DNA from: an uncultured Actinomycetes bacterium
Lineage (GTDB): Bacteria; Actinomycetota; Thermoleophilia; Gaiellales; Gaiellaceae
Length of the DNA: 11,797 nt
Assembly: GCA_903930195.1 (NCBI GenBank)
Contig: CAIYXH010000073.1
Location: forward strand, 1-11,797
Direction of reading: 5' to 3'
The position numbers and the translations under genes were made by a program. Below, piece by piece: positions 1 to 5,819 of this stretch (within the stretch, counting starts at the first letter, position 1; every line of letters starts with the position of its first letter). The notes under the pieces were generated by a model, which worked only from the letters and a program-made list of their open reading frames with translations, did not search any database and had not been told where the DNA came from.

Positions 1-509
1 CCCGTCGGCGCGCCGACGGCATCCCGCTCGACGACGCCGCCGCGCACGTCGAGGTCGCCGCCCGCGAGCGCGAGCGCGGCCGAGTTGAGCCAGAGCGAGT
101 GGTAGTCCTTGGAGAGCAGCGCTGCGGGGACGTCGCCGGTGACGGCGTCGAGCTCGGCGCGGGTCGGGTCGCGGCCGTCACTCCAGTCGCCGCTGCGCCA
201 ACCGTAGCCGCGGATCATCCGGCCGGCGACGCGCGGTGCGGCTGCGACACGCGCGAGCGTCTCGGCGAGCGAGCCGCAGCCGTCGAGCGCGATCTGCGTC
301 CGGGCGAGCGCCCAGGTGGGGAAGTGGACGTGCGCGTCCGAGAAGCCGGGCACGACGGTCATGCCGCGCAGGTCGACGACGTCGGGCGTCGCGAGTGCCG
401 ATTCGTGGACGCCGACCCCCCCGGCGATCGTGCCGCCCGCGATCGCGAGAGCCCGCTGCACCGGGATCTGCGGATCGAGCGTGCGGATGAAGCCGTTGTC
501 CAGGATCAC
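1..509 (-). CDS. YtcJ-like amidohydrolase (amidohydrolase_3 family), N-terminal part
   Basis: A metal-dependent hydrolase of the amidohydrolase superfamily, probably acting on an amide or cyclic amide; the substrate is unknown. I translated the minus strand from a GTG at 509. It opens VILDNGFIRTLDP, the usual N-terminal beta segment of the family. Next come VVPGFSDAHVHF, with the HxH metal-binding pair at about residues 71-73, and a YtcJ-type stretch ending in DYHSLWLNSAALALAG. A GGVVERD...GAPTG segment lies at the window edge. About 169 residues are present; family members usually have about 500-550, so most of the TIM barrel and the other metal ligands lie outside. The GTG start is chosen because it fits the family N-terminus and a stop lies close upstream in another frame. 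No Shine-Dalgarno sequence is visible. The gene is divergent from the LysE exporter, with 18 bp between starts. The family is secure; the substrate is not. Confidence 0.9.
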   Translation of the reverse strand, partial: MILDNGFIRTLDPQIPVQRALAIAGGTIAGGVGVHESALATPDVVDLRGMTVVPGFSDAHVHFPTWALARTQIALDGCGSLAETLARVAAAPRVAGRMIRGYGWRSGDWSDGRDPTRAELDAVTGDVPAALLSKDYHSLWLNSAALALAGGDLDVRGGVVERDAVGAPT

Positions 510-512
510 GAG

Positions 513-528
513 TGCTTGAATCCAAGCA
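513..528. promoter_or_regulatory. Inverted repeat in the divergent amidohydrolase/lysE gap
   Basis: The arms TGCTTG (513-518) and CAAGCA (523-528) are perfect reverse complements around a 4-bp AATC spacer. They fill almost the whole 18-bp gap between the two divergent start codons, and the last base is the A of the exporter ATG. Within it, TTGAAT (516-521) matches four of six bases of the bacterial -10 consensus and ends 6 nt before that ATG, so exporter mRNA could be leaderless. I found no good -35. A regulator bound here could control both genes, but no regulator gene is adjacent. The repeat is seen; its function is inferred. Confidence 0.4.
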
Positions 529-1133
529 TGCACGGGTTCCTGGTCTTCGCCGGCGTCGCGCTGGTCGTGACGCTGACACCCGGCCCGGCGACGGCCTTGA
601 TCGTCCGGAGCGCGATCCGGGGAGGCCACCGCGCGGCGCTGCTCACGACCGCGGGCAACTCGATGGGGATCCTCTTCTGGGCAGGCGCCTCTGCCGTGGG
701 GATCTCGGCGCTCGTCGCTGCCTCGGAGGTTGCGTTCGTCGGGCTCAAGATCGCGGGCGCGGTCACCCTGGTCGTGCTCGGGGTGCAGTCGTGGCGACGC
801 ACGCTGCGCGGCGAGGCACGCGAGGTCACGGCCGAGAGCTCGCGGAGCGCCTTCCGCAACGGCGTCGTCACGAGCTTCGCGAACCCGAAGCTCGCCGTGT
901 TCTTCGTCGCGCTCTTCCCGCAGTTCCTCTCGTCGAGCCACTCCGAGCTGCCGAAGGCGCTCGCGATGGGCGCCCTGATCGTCGCCTACGACGTCGTGTA
1001 CTTCTCGCTGATCGCCTTCGTGGTGACCCGGGCGCGGGCCGGCTTCGAGCGCGGGCCCTGGGCGCGCCGCCTCGAGCGTGCGACCGGCAGCGTGATGATC
1101 GGGCTCGGCCTCCGACTCGCCGTCGAGCGCTGA
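528..1133 (+). CDS. LysE/RhtB family amino-acid or metabolite exporter
   Basis: An inner-membrane efflux protein of the LysE superfamily, whose members export amino acids or related small molecules using the proton motive force. The 201-residue length is typical. The family signature TPGP is at residues 17-20 in the first hydrophobic segment, and the conserved SFANPK is at 116-121, followed by AVFFVALFPQF. Hydrophobic stretches at about 4-26, 42-65, 68-86, 121-134, 145-167 and 187-199 fit the usual six membrane segments. The open frame extends far upstream, but family alignment supports the ATG at 528: residues before it are polar and low-complexity and read across the divergent amidohydrolase. 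The stop overlaps the ATG of the next gene by one base (TGATG), which implies co-translation. The substrate cannot be told from sequence. Confidence 0.9.
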   Translation: MHGFLVFAGVALVVTLTPGPATALIVRSAIRGGHRAALLTTAGNSMGILFWAGASAVGISALVAASEVAFVGLKIAGAVTLVVLGVQSWRRTLRGEAREVTAESSRSAFRNGVVTSFANPKLAVFFVALFPQFLSSSHSELPKALAMGALIVAYDVVYFSLIAFVVTRARAGFERGPWARRLERATGSVMIGLGLRLAVER

Positions 1134-1843
1134 TGATCGACCACCTGACCGTCGGCGTCTCGGACCCGGAGGCCTCGCGCCGCTTCTACGACGCGGCGTG
1201 TGCGCCGCTCTCCCTCGCCTACGGAGAGCACTCGCCGTTCGCATGGTGGGGAGCATTGACGCTCGCAACCGACGGGCGGCCCGTCTCGACGGGCGTCCAC
1301 GTCGCGCTCGCGGCGGCGAGTGAGGATGCGGTGAATGCGTTCCATGCGGCGGCGCTCGCGGCGGGTGGCACGGACAACGGCGCGCCCGGGCCTCGGCCGA
1401 ACTACGGCCCGGACTACTACGCCGCCTTCGTCCACGATCCGGACGGGACGAACGTCGAGGCCGTCTACCGCGGCGCGCCGGTCTCCGACTTCGACCACGT
1501 CTCGTTCGGCACGGCCGATCTCGAGAGCGCCAAGGCGTTCTACGAGACCGTGCTCGCTCCGCTCGGCCACGGCGTGCTCTGGGAGACTGGCGACATCGCC
1601 GCCTTCGGGGCGCGGGGCGCGATGTTCGCGCTGATGCGCAAGGAGCCGACGCGCCACGTGCATCTCGCCTTCGCGGCCTCGAGCCCGGCCGAGGTCGACG
1701 CGTTCTGGGAGGTGGGTCGCGCTGCGGGCTATGCCGACAACGGCGCGCCCGGCCCGAGGCCGCAGTACCACGAGGGCTACTACGGCGCCTTCCTGCTCGA
1801 CCCCGACGGACGGAACGTCGAGGCCGTGCACCACGCGCGTTAG
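1133..1843 (+). CDS. Tandem-domain VOC family protein (glyoxalase/dioxygenase fold)
   Basis: A 236-residue protein made of two vicinal-oxygen-chelate domains in tandem, at about 1-113 and 118-234. Each half starts with a DH-V motif (IDHLTVGV and FDHVSFGT) and ends with a shared block: GAPGPRP (83-89 and 204-210), then Y...YY.AF..DPDG.NVEAV. Likely metal ligands are H4, H56 and E109 in the first domain and H122, H177 and E230 in the second, so both halves look metal-competent. The strong similarity of the halves points to duplication within the gene. VOC proteins include glyoxalases, ring-cleavage dioxygenases and fosfomycin-type resistance enzymes; nothing here picks one. The start ATG overlaps the exporter stop (TGATG), so the two are probably one transcript. 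Its TAG overlaps the antiporter stop on the other strand by 4 bp in total. Confidence 0.9.
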   Translation: MIDHLTVGVSDPEASRRFYDAACAPLSLAYGEHSPFAWWGALTLATDGRPVSTGVHVALAAASEDAVNAFHAAALAAGGTDNGAPGPRPNYGPDYYAAFVHDPDGTNVEAVYRGAPVSDFDHVSFGTADLESAKAFYETVLAPLGHGVLWETGDIAAFGARGAMFALMRKEPTRHVHLAFAASSPAEVDAFWEVGRAAGYADNGAPGPRPQYHEGYYGAFLLDPDGRNVEAVHHAR

Positions 1844-3015
1844 CTCTCCGCGTTCAGCTTCAACCGCCGGACGACGGGCTCGATCGCGACGCCCTGCACG
1901 ATCGTCGAGACGAGCACGACGAAGAAGACCGCGTTGAACAGCGTGTGGCTGCCTGCGATCCCCGCCGAGACCGCGAAGGTCGCGAGCACGATCGGGACCG
2001 CCCCGCGGAGTCCGGCGGTCGAGAGGAAGATCTGCTCGCGCAGGCTGAAGCCGAACGGCGTCGCGAGCAGGGCGACCGTGATCGGCCGGGCGACGAACGT
2101 GAGCACGGCGGTGACGCCGATCGCGGCCCAGGCGACATCGCCGAGCCCGCTCGGGAAGACGAGCAGGCCGAGGACGATGAAGAGGACGACCTGGGCGAGG
2201 AACGCCAGTCCCTCGTGGAAGCCGACGATCCCCTTCCGGAGCCGGTTGGGGGAGTTGCCGATGCAGATCCCGACGACGTAGACCGCGAGAAAGCCGCTCG
2301 CGTGCAGGCTGGCGGCGGTGCCATAGCTGACCGCCGCGATCCCGATCGACGCGACGGGGGCGAACGGGGCGAGCTGGCTCGGGAGGAGCGGCAGGAGGCG
2401 GGTCGCGAGCAGGCCGAGCACGAGCCCGATCAGGAGGCCGAGCCCCAACTGCCGGACGAGGAGCACCGCGATGTCGGTGATCCCGTAGTCGGGCTTCTGC
2501 ACGAACGAGATCAAGCCGAGCGTCAGCGTGACGGCCATCGGGTCGTTCAACCCCGACTCGGCGGAGAGCAGGGTGCCGATCCGACGGTTGACGTGCGTGA
2601 AGCGCAGCATCGCGAAGACCGCTGCTGCGTCGGTCGAGCCGACGATGCCGCCGATCAGGAGCGCCTTGCTCGTGTTCAGATGCAGGAACGCCGCGGCTGC
2701 GAGCGCGGTGATGCCGGCGGTCACGACGACACCGACGGTGCTCAGCACGAAGGCTGGTGCAAGGACACGGCGCATCTCGTCCCAACGCATGGTCAGTCCG
2801 CCCTCGAACAGGATCGCGATCAGGCCGACCACACCCACCGAGCGGGCGGTGTGGGGATCGTCGAACTGGATCCTCCCGAGCCCCTCGGAGCCGAGCAGCA
2901 TCCCGAGCCCGAGGAAGGTGACGAGCAGCGGGAACCGCAGGCGCTGCGTCGCGACCGCCGCGACGACGGCGAGGAGCAGGATCGCCCCGCCGGCGAGGAT
3001 CTGATGATCGCTCAT
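1840..3015 (-). CDS. CPA1-type Na+(K+)/H+ antiporter, short NhaP2/CvrA-like form
   Basis: A 391-residue integral membrane cation/proton antiporter; the likely role is pH and Na+/K+ homeostasis. Hydrophobic helices run through almost the whole chain. Key motifs are GSTDAAAVFAML (126-137, with T128-D129), AESGLNDPMAV (152-162, with the N157-D158 ion-binding pair of CPA1 proteins), FVARP with R310, and AGLRGAVPI (334-342). These match NhaP2/CvrA proteins. Those proteins normally continue with about 150-200 cytosolic residues (TrkA-C and CorC/HlyC-like domains); here the protein ends soon after the last helix (VVRRLKLNAES). The gene therefore encodes only the transport core, and regulation by a ligand-binding tail is absent. 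The ATG at 3015 gives a normal N-terminus (SDHQILAGGAILLL). No clear Shine-Dalgarno sequence is visible. The ion cannot be decided from sequence. Confidence 0.92.
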   Translation of the reverse strand: MSDHQILAGGAILLLAVVAAVATQRLRFPLLVTFLGLGMLLGSEGLGRIQFDDPHTARSVGVVGLIAILFEGGLTMRWDEMRRVLAPAFVLSTVGVVVTAGITALAAAAFLHLNTSKALLIGGIVGSTDAAAVFAMLRFTHVNRRIGTLLSAESGLNDPMAVTLTLGLISFVQKPDYGITDIAVLLVRQLGLGLLIGLVLGLLATRLLPLLPSQLAPFAPVASIGIAAVSYGTAASLHASGFLAVYVVGICIGNSPNRLRKGIVGFHEGLAFLAQVVLFIVLGLLVFPSGLGDVAWAAIGVTAVLTFVARPITVALLATPFGFSLREQIFLSTAGLRGAVPIVLATFAVSAGIAGSHTLFNAVFFVVLVSTIVQGVAIEPVVRRLKLNAES

Positions 3016-3045
3016 CGGCTAAGGCTGTCAGAAGTGCGTGATGAA

Positions 3046-3138
3046 CTAGTGCGAAGCCAGAGAGAGCAGCGTCATCGCGCCCATGGCGATGACCGCTGCG
3101 ACCGCTGCGAGCGCCGCAATCCGCAGTTGGATGAGCAT
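3046..3138 (-). CDS. Possible 30-residue single-span membrane peptide upstream of the antiporter
   Basis: The minus strand from ATG 3138 to TAG 3046 reads MLIQLRIAALAAVAAVIAMG followed by AMTLLSLASH. It has a short N-terminus with one arginine, about 20 consecutive hydrophobic residues and a polar end: a typical one-helix membrane microprotein. It lies 30 bp upstream of the antiporter start on the same strand, so the two could share a transcript. Against it: no well-placed Shine-Dalgarno sequence (AGGG is only 2 nt before the ATG), GC-rich DNA readily yields alanine/valine-rich frames, and I recognise no family. GATACC ends 6 nt before the ATG and could be a weak -10. The rest of the interval from 3016 to 3194 holds only the upstream region of the LigD-type gene. 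Confidence 0.3.
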   Translation of the reverse strand: MLIQLRIAALAAVAAVIAMGAMTLLSLASH

Positions 3139-3182
3139 GGCCCTGGTATCGGCAACCTGCGTCCTAGACTGAAGCCCGTGTC

Positions 3183-3187
3183 GGAGG
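3183..3187 (+). promoter_or_regulatory. Strong ribosome binding site of the LigD polymerase gene
   Basis: GGAGG, followed by two more G, ends 7 nt before the ATG at 3195. It is one of the few near-consensus Shine-Dalgarno sequences in this window and fixes the start of this gene. Confidence 0.7.
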
Positions 3188-3194
3188 GGCTCGC

Positions 3195-4103
3195 ATGACC
3201 CGGGTGACGCTCTCGAGCGCCGACCGCGTGCTCTTCCCGGACGACGGGATCACGAAGGGCGAGCTCTTCGCCTACTACGAGGCGATCGCGCCCGCGATCC
3301 TGCCGCACCTCCACGACCGGCCGTTCACGATGAAGCGCTGGCGCGAGGGGCTGCCGGGCGGCAGCTTCTTCCAGAAGCAGGCGCCGAAGGGGATGCCCGA
3401 CTGGATCCCCCGGCGGACGTTCCAGACCTGGCCGCGGGAGGGAGGATCGCGGATGGTCGACTTCCCGCTCGTCAACTCGACCGACGCGCTCCTCTGGATG
3501 GTGCAGATGCACTGCATCGACATGAACGCCTGGTACTCGCGCGTCGACAAGCCCGACCGCCCCGACTTCGTCCTCTTCGACCTCGACCCGCCGGAGGAGC
3601 CCGACGGCTTCGTCCAGGCGATCCGCGTCGCGCACCTGATCCGTGAGGCCCTCGACGGGTTCGGCTTCCGCAGCCACGTGAAGACGAGTGGAGCCGACGG
3701 GATCCACGTCCTGCTGCCGATCGCGCGCCGCTCGGGCTACGACGACACCTACGCCTTCGCCGAGCTCCTCTCGCGCAAGCTCGAGGCCGAGCACCCGGGC
3801 CTCGTCACGACCGAGTGGCTGAAGAAGAAGCGCGCCGGCGTCCTCGTCGACCACCGCCAGAACGGCCACGGCAAGACGATCGCCTCCGTCTACTCGGTGC
3901 GCCCGAAGCCCGGCGCGCCAGTGTCGACGCCGCTCGCCTGGGAGGAGCTGACGGAGGACGTGCGGCCCCGTGACTTCACGATGGCCGTCGCGCTGGAGCG
4001 GGTGGAACGGCTCGGCGACATCTTCGCGCCGGCGCTCGACGGGGGCCAGGCGCTCGCGCCGGCGCTGAGAGGGCTTCGAGCGGAGGGTCCGGATGCCGCG
4101 TAG
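3195..4103 (+). CDS. LigD-type DNA polymerase/primase domain protein (stand-alone)
   Basis: A 302-residue protein matching the polymerase (PolDom, archaeo-eukaryotic primase fold) of bacterial DNA ligase D. In NHEJ this domain adds NTPs or dNTPs at broken ends before sealing. Motifs: FVLFDLDPP (126-133) with the metal-binding D129 and D131; KTSGADGIHVLLP (163-175), the nucleotide-binding SGxxGxH block with H171; and VDHRQNGHGKTIASVYSVRP (218-237), with the third catalytic aspartate D219. The C-terminal APVSTPLAWEEL...EDVRP is also characteristic. The usual IE(L)H-W-SR segment reads CIDMNAWYSRVD (107-118), a divergent variant. No ligase or phosphoesterase domain is fused and no Ku gene is in the window, so partners must be encoded elsewhere, or the protein may act in another repair route. 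The ATG is preceded by GGAGG. Confidence 0.93.
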   Translation: MTRVTLSSADRVLFPDDGITKGELFAYYEAIAPAILPHLHDRPFTMKRWREGLPGGSFFQKQAPKGMPDWIPRRTFQTWPREGGSRMVDFPLVNSTDALLWMVQMHCIDMNAWYSRVDKPDRPDFVLFDLDPPEEPDGFVQAIRVAHLIREALDGFGFRSHVKTSGADGIHVLLPIARRSGYDDTYAFAELLSRKLEAEHPGLVTTEWLKKKRAGVLVDHRQNGHGKTIASVYSVRPKPGAPVSTPLAWEELTEDVRPRDFTMAVALERVERLGDIFAPALDGGQALAPALRGLRAEGPDAA

Positions 4104-4245
4104 TCCGAGCATGCATCCTCCGTCCATGCGCGACGATCAGCCCGTTGCGCCGGTGTCGACGGCGCTTGCCTGGAACACGTTCGCCGAGGACATCCGCCCG
4201 GGTCAGGCCCTCGGGCCGCCGCTGCGCGAGCTGAGGGTCAAGTCT
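4093..4245 (+). pseudogene. Deleted remnant or mini-copy of a LigD polymerase C-terminus
   Basis: In frame from ATG 4093 the sequence reads APVSTALAWNTFAEDIRPG then directly GQALGPPLRELRVK. The first block (4147-4203) aligns with residues 241-259 of the preceding LigD polymerase (APVSTPLAWEELTEDVRPR; 12 of 19 identical). The second (4201-4242) aligns with its residues 284-297 (GQALAPALRGLRAE; 9 of the first 12 identical). The 24 residues between them in the full protein are missing, without a frame shift. ATG 4093 overlaps the end of the polymerase gene by 11 bases and has GGAGGG (4082-4087) at good spacing, so translation is possible. The frame stays open to 4425, but beyond about 4245 I see no homology, and it runs out of frame over the next gene's signal peptide. 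Most likely a decayed tandem duplicate; a translated mini-protein cannot be excluded. Confidence 0.6.
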
Positions 4246-4295
4246 CAGGCCGATCCAGACGAGGCCGGCCGCTTGCGATCTCTCAGGCCGTCGAT

Positions 4296-4301
4296 TACCC
4301 T
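4296..4301 (+). promoter_or_regulatory. Candidate -10 for leaderless DUF11-protein mRNA
   Basis: TACCCT (TAnnnT) ends 6 nt before the GTG at 4308. With no Shine-Dalgarno sequence at this start, transcription beginning on or next to the GTG would give a leaderless mRNA. I did not find a convincing -35. The same hexamer at the same distance precedes the Lhr gene. Confidence 0.35.
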
Positions 4302-4307
4302 CGGAAT

Positions 4308-5294
4308 GTGCGGAGGGGGCTGCCGGGCGGGAGACGGCTTGTCAGGCTCGCGGTGGTATTCGTGGCCGGGCTCGTGGCCGGGATCGCGCCGCTCGGGACG
4401 CTCGCGGCGATCGCCGACACGGTGACGACCATCGTCTTCCCCGAGATCGTGAGGACGACCACGCTCCCGCGGTTCCAACCGGTCCCCTCGGCGCCCGCTT
4501 CGCTCGTGATGACGCAAACGCTTTCGCCCTCGATCACGGTCGAGTCCACGGCCGCAGCCGACACCACCGCTGCGCACATCGGCGCGCCACTCACGTTGAC
4601 GTTCACCTTCACGCCGCAGGGCGCCTACGCGTTCCGGAAGGCCACGGCCACCATCTCCGGTCTCATGCCCGCCCTTGCACCGCAGGCCGAAACCGACGAT
4701 GGGGGCACGTGTACCCAGACGTCGGCGCCTGACGGTACGTGGGCGGTCAACTGCGGCATCAATAGCGCGATCGGGGTGATAAGCACCGTCACGGTGGCGG
4801 CGATGCCCGTTGCGGTGGGCACGGCGACGGTCAAGGCGGCCTTGTCCGGAACCGGCGCAGCCGCGGGAAGCGCCCAGCCAACGCTCGACGGGGCGGCGCT
4901 CGCGGTGAGCGTCGGGCCGCCCAACGCCGATCTCGCCGTCCGGATGCCCGCGAAGCCCTTAACGGTGCGGTTGGGCCGCGAAGCACGCGTGTCGCTCGTA
5001 GCGACGAGCTCGGGCCCTTCGGCAGCTTCGGACGGGCAGGTTGCGATCGTCGTCCCGCCGTTCGTTCGCGTGCTTTCGGCAACGCCGAGCGTCGGCGCGT
5101 GCTCGTTGCGGAAGTCGCTCTGTTACCTCGGCAATCTGACCCCGGGTCAGACGGACGTCATCGTCCTGCGGCTCAGAGCAAGCGCCGTGGGAGCCGGGGC
5201 CTTGACGGCGACCGTCGCGAACAAGGTCGCCGATCCACAGCACGCGAATGACCGTGCCAGCGTGCGGATCGCGGTCGCCGGCGCGAAGCGCTAG
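4308..5294 (+). CDS. Secreted DUF11-like repeat protein
   Basis: A 328-residue exported protein of unknown function. The N-terminus has several arginines, then a hydrophobic core (about 14-34) ending LAAIA-DTV, a signal-peptidase I type site after about residue 36. The mature part is rich in A, T, V and S and beta-like. Residues about 207-324 fit a DUF11 Ig-like domain: ADLAVRMPAKPLTVRLG, SSGPSAASDGQVAIVVP, a cysteine pair C265/C272, LGNLTPGQ, and ATVANKVADPQHANDRASV. An earlier region (about 66-200) looks like a second, divergent beta domain with its own pair C135/C149. DUF11 domains are common in cell-surface proteins, often as repeats; here there is no C-terminal anchor or LPxTG, so the protein is probably released or loosely wall-associated. 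The GTG start places the signal peptide correctly. Codon use seems slightly less GC-biased than in its neighbours. Its TAG shares the palindrome CTAG with the MarR stop. Confidence 0.8.
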   Translation: MRRGLPGGRRLVRLAVVFVAGLVAGIAPLGTLAAIADTVTTIVFPEIVRTTTLPRFQPVPSAPASLVMTQTLSPSITVESTAAADTTAAHIGAPLTLTFTFTPQGAYAFRKATATISGLMPALAPQAETDDGGTCTQTSAPDGTWAVNCGINSAIGVISTVTVAAMPVAVGTATVKAALSGTGAAAGSAQPTLDGAALAVSVGPPNADLAVRMPAKPLTVRLGREARVSLVATSSGPSAASDGQVAIVVPPFVRVLSATPSVGACSLRKSLCYLGNLTPGQTDVIVLRLRASAVGAGALTATVANKVADPQHANDRASVRIAVAGAKR

Positions 5295-5764
5295 TCCGAG
5301 ACGGGCGAGGGGTGGCCGAGCTCGACGAGCCGGCCGAGGGCGAGGCGGAGGTGCCGGATCTCCTCGGCGCCGATCTTCTCCTCGAAGGTGCGGTTGACCG
5401 CTTCGACGGCCTCGTTGACGATCTGCGCCGCGACCTCGCCGCGCGGGGTGAGCGCGATCTGGATCCGGCGGCCGTCGCTCTCGTCGGGCAGCCGCTGGAC
5501 GTAGCCCCGGAGTGCGAGCGTGTCGATCACCTGGCTCGCCGCCTGCTTCGCGATGCCGAGCTGCAGCGCGGCATCGCGGAGGTTGCCCATCCGCCGGATC
5601 CCGCCGACGACGCGCGCGCCGGTGGGCGGCATGTCGTCGATCCCGGCGGCGGCGAGCGCTGCATGGATCGCCTCACCGTAGACCTTGCGGGCCTCCGCGA
5701 AGAGGACCGGGAGGGCGATCTCCTCGTACCAGGGAACCTGCTGCGCGCTCGTGTCGGTCGCCAT
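5291..5764 (-). CDS. MarR family transcriptional regulator
   Basis: A 157-residue winged-helix DNA-binding protein; MarR proteins act as dimers, usually repress their own and neighbouring genes, and let go on binding small aromatic ligands. The helix-turn-helix lies at about 61-89 (NLRDAALQLGIAKQAASQVI, then DTLALRGYV). The wing has RLPDESDGRRIQIALTPRG (91-109), a variant of the DxxDGR..-LT-G signature. Flanking helices at about 10-40 and 112-150 would form the dimer interface. The gene is 55 bp downstream of the reductase gene on the same strand, so it is probably co-transcribed with it as well as expressed from its own promoter. The ATG at 5764 has no Shine-Dalgarno sequence. The ligand is unknown. 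Confidence 0.9.
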   Translation of the reverse strand: MATDTSAQQVPWYEEIALPVLFAEARKVYGEAIHAALAAAGIDDMPPTGARVVGGIRRMGNLRDAALQLGIAKQAASQVIDTLALRGYVQRLPDESDGRRIQIALTPRGEVAAQIVNEAVEAVNRTFEEKIGAEEIRHLRLALGRLVELGHPSPVSD

Positions 5765-5770
5765 GCCGGG

Positions 5771-5810
5771 ACGCTAGCGTTCGTGTCCGCAGATCGTCAA
5801 GTCTGTTGAC
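5771..5810 (-). promoter_or_regulatory. Candidate marR promoter with inverted-repeat operator, leaderless start
   Basis: On the minus strand TTGACG (5800-5795) and TAGCGT (5776-5771) are 18 bp apart and resemble -35 and -10 boxes. The -10 ends 6 nt before the MarR ATG, so transcription would begin at the start codon, which lacks a Shine-Dalgarno sequence. The -35 lies in an inverted repeat with GTCAA (5796-5800) and TTGAC (5806-5810) around 5 bp, flanked by GATC on each side. MarR proteins typically bind such AT-leaning palindromes over their own promoter, so autorepression is likely. The sequences are seen; the function is inferred. Confidence 0.5.
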
Positions 5811-5819
5811 CAGATCGAC

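Noticed and set aside
99..527. N-terminal extension of the exporter frame
   Set aside because: The residues are charged and have no membrane segment; the DNA reads as the amidohydrolase on the other strand, and family members start near the ATG at 528.
986..2785. A 599-residue open frame on the minus strand
   Set aside because: It crosses the VOC gene antisense and the antiporter gene in the wrong frame; the sequence is arginine/aspartate-rich with no domain.
1945..3198. A 417-residue open frame on the plus strand over the antiporter
   Set aside because: It is antisense to a clear membrane transporter and has a charged, low-complexity composition typical of the complement of hydrophobic codons.
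3072..4127. A 351-residue open frame antisense to the LigD polymerase
   Set aside because: The plus strand has all polymerase motifs and a ribosome binding site; the antisense frame has none.
4246..4425. Continuation of the LigD remnant frame as a 110-residue protein
   Set aside because: Past about 4245 it has no similarity to LigD, and it then overlaps the DUF11 protein's signal peptide out of frame.
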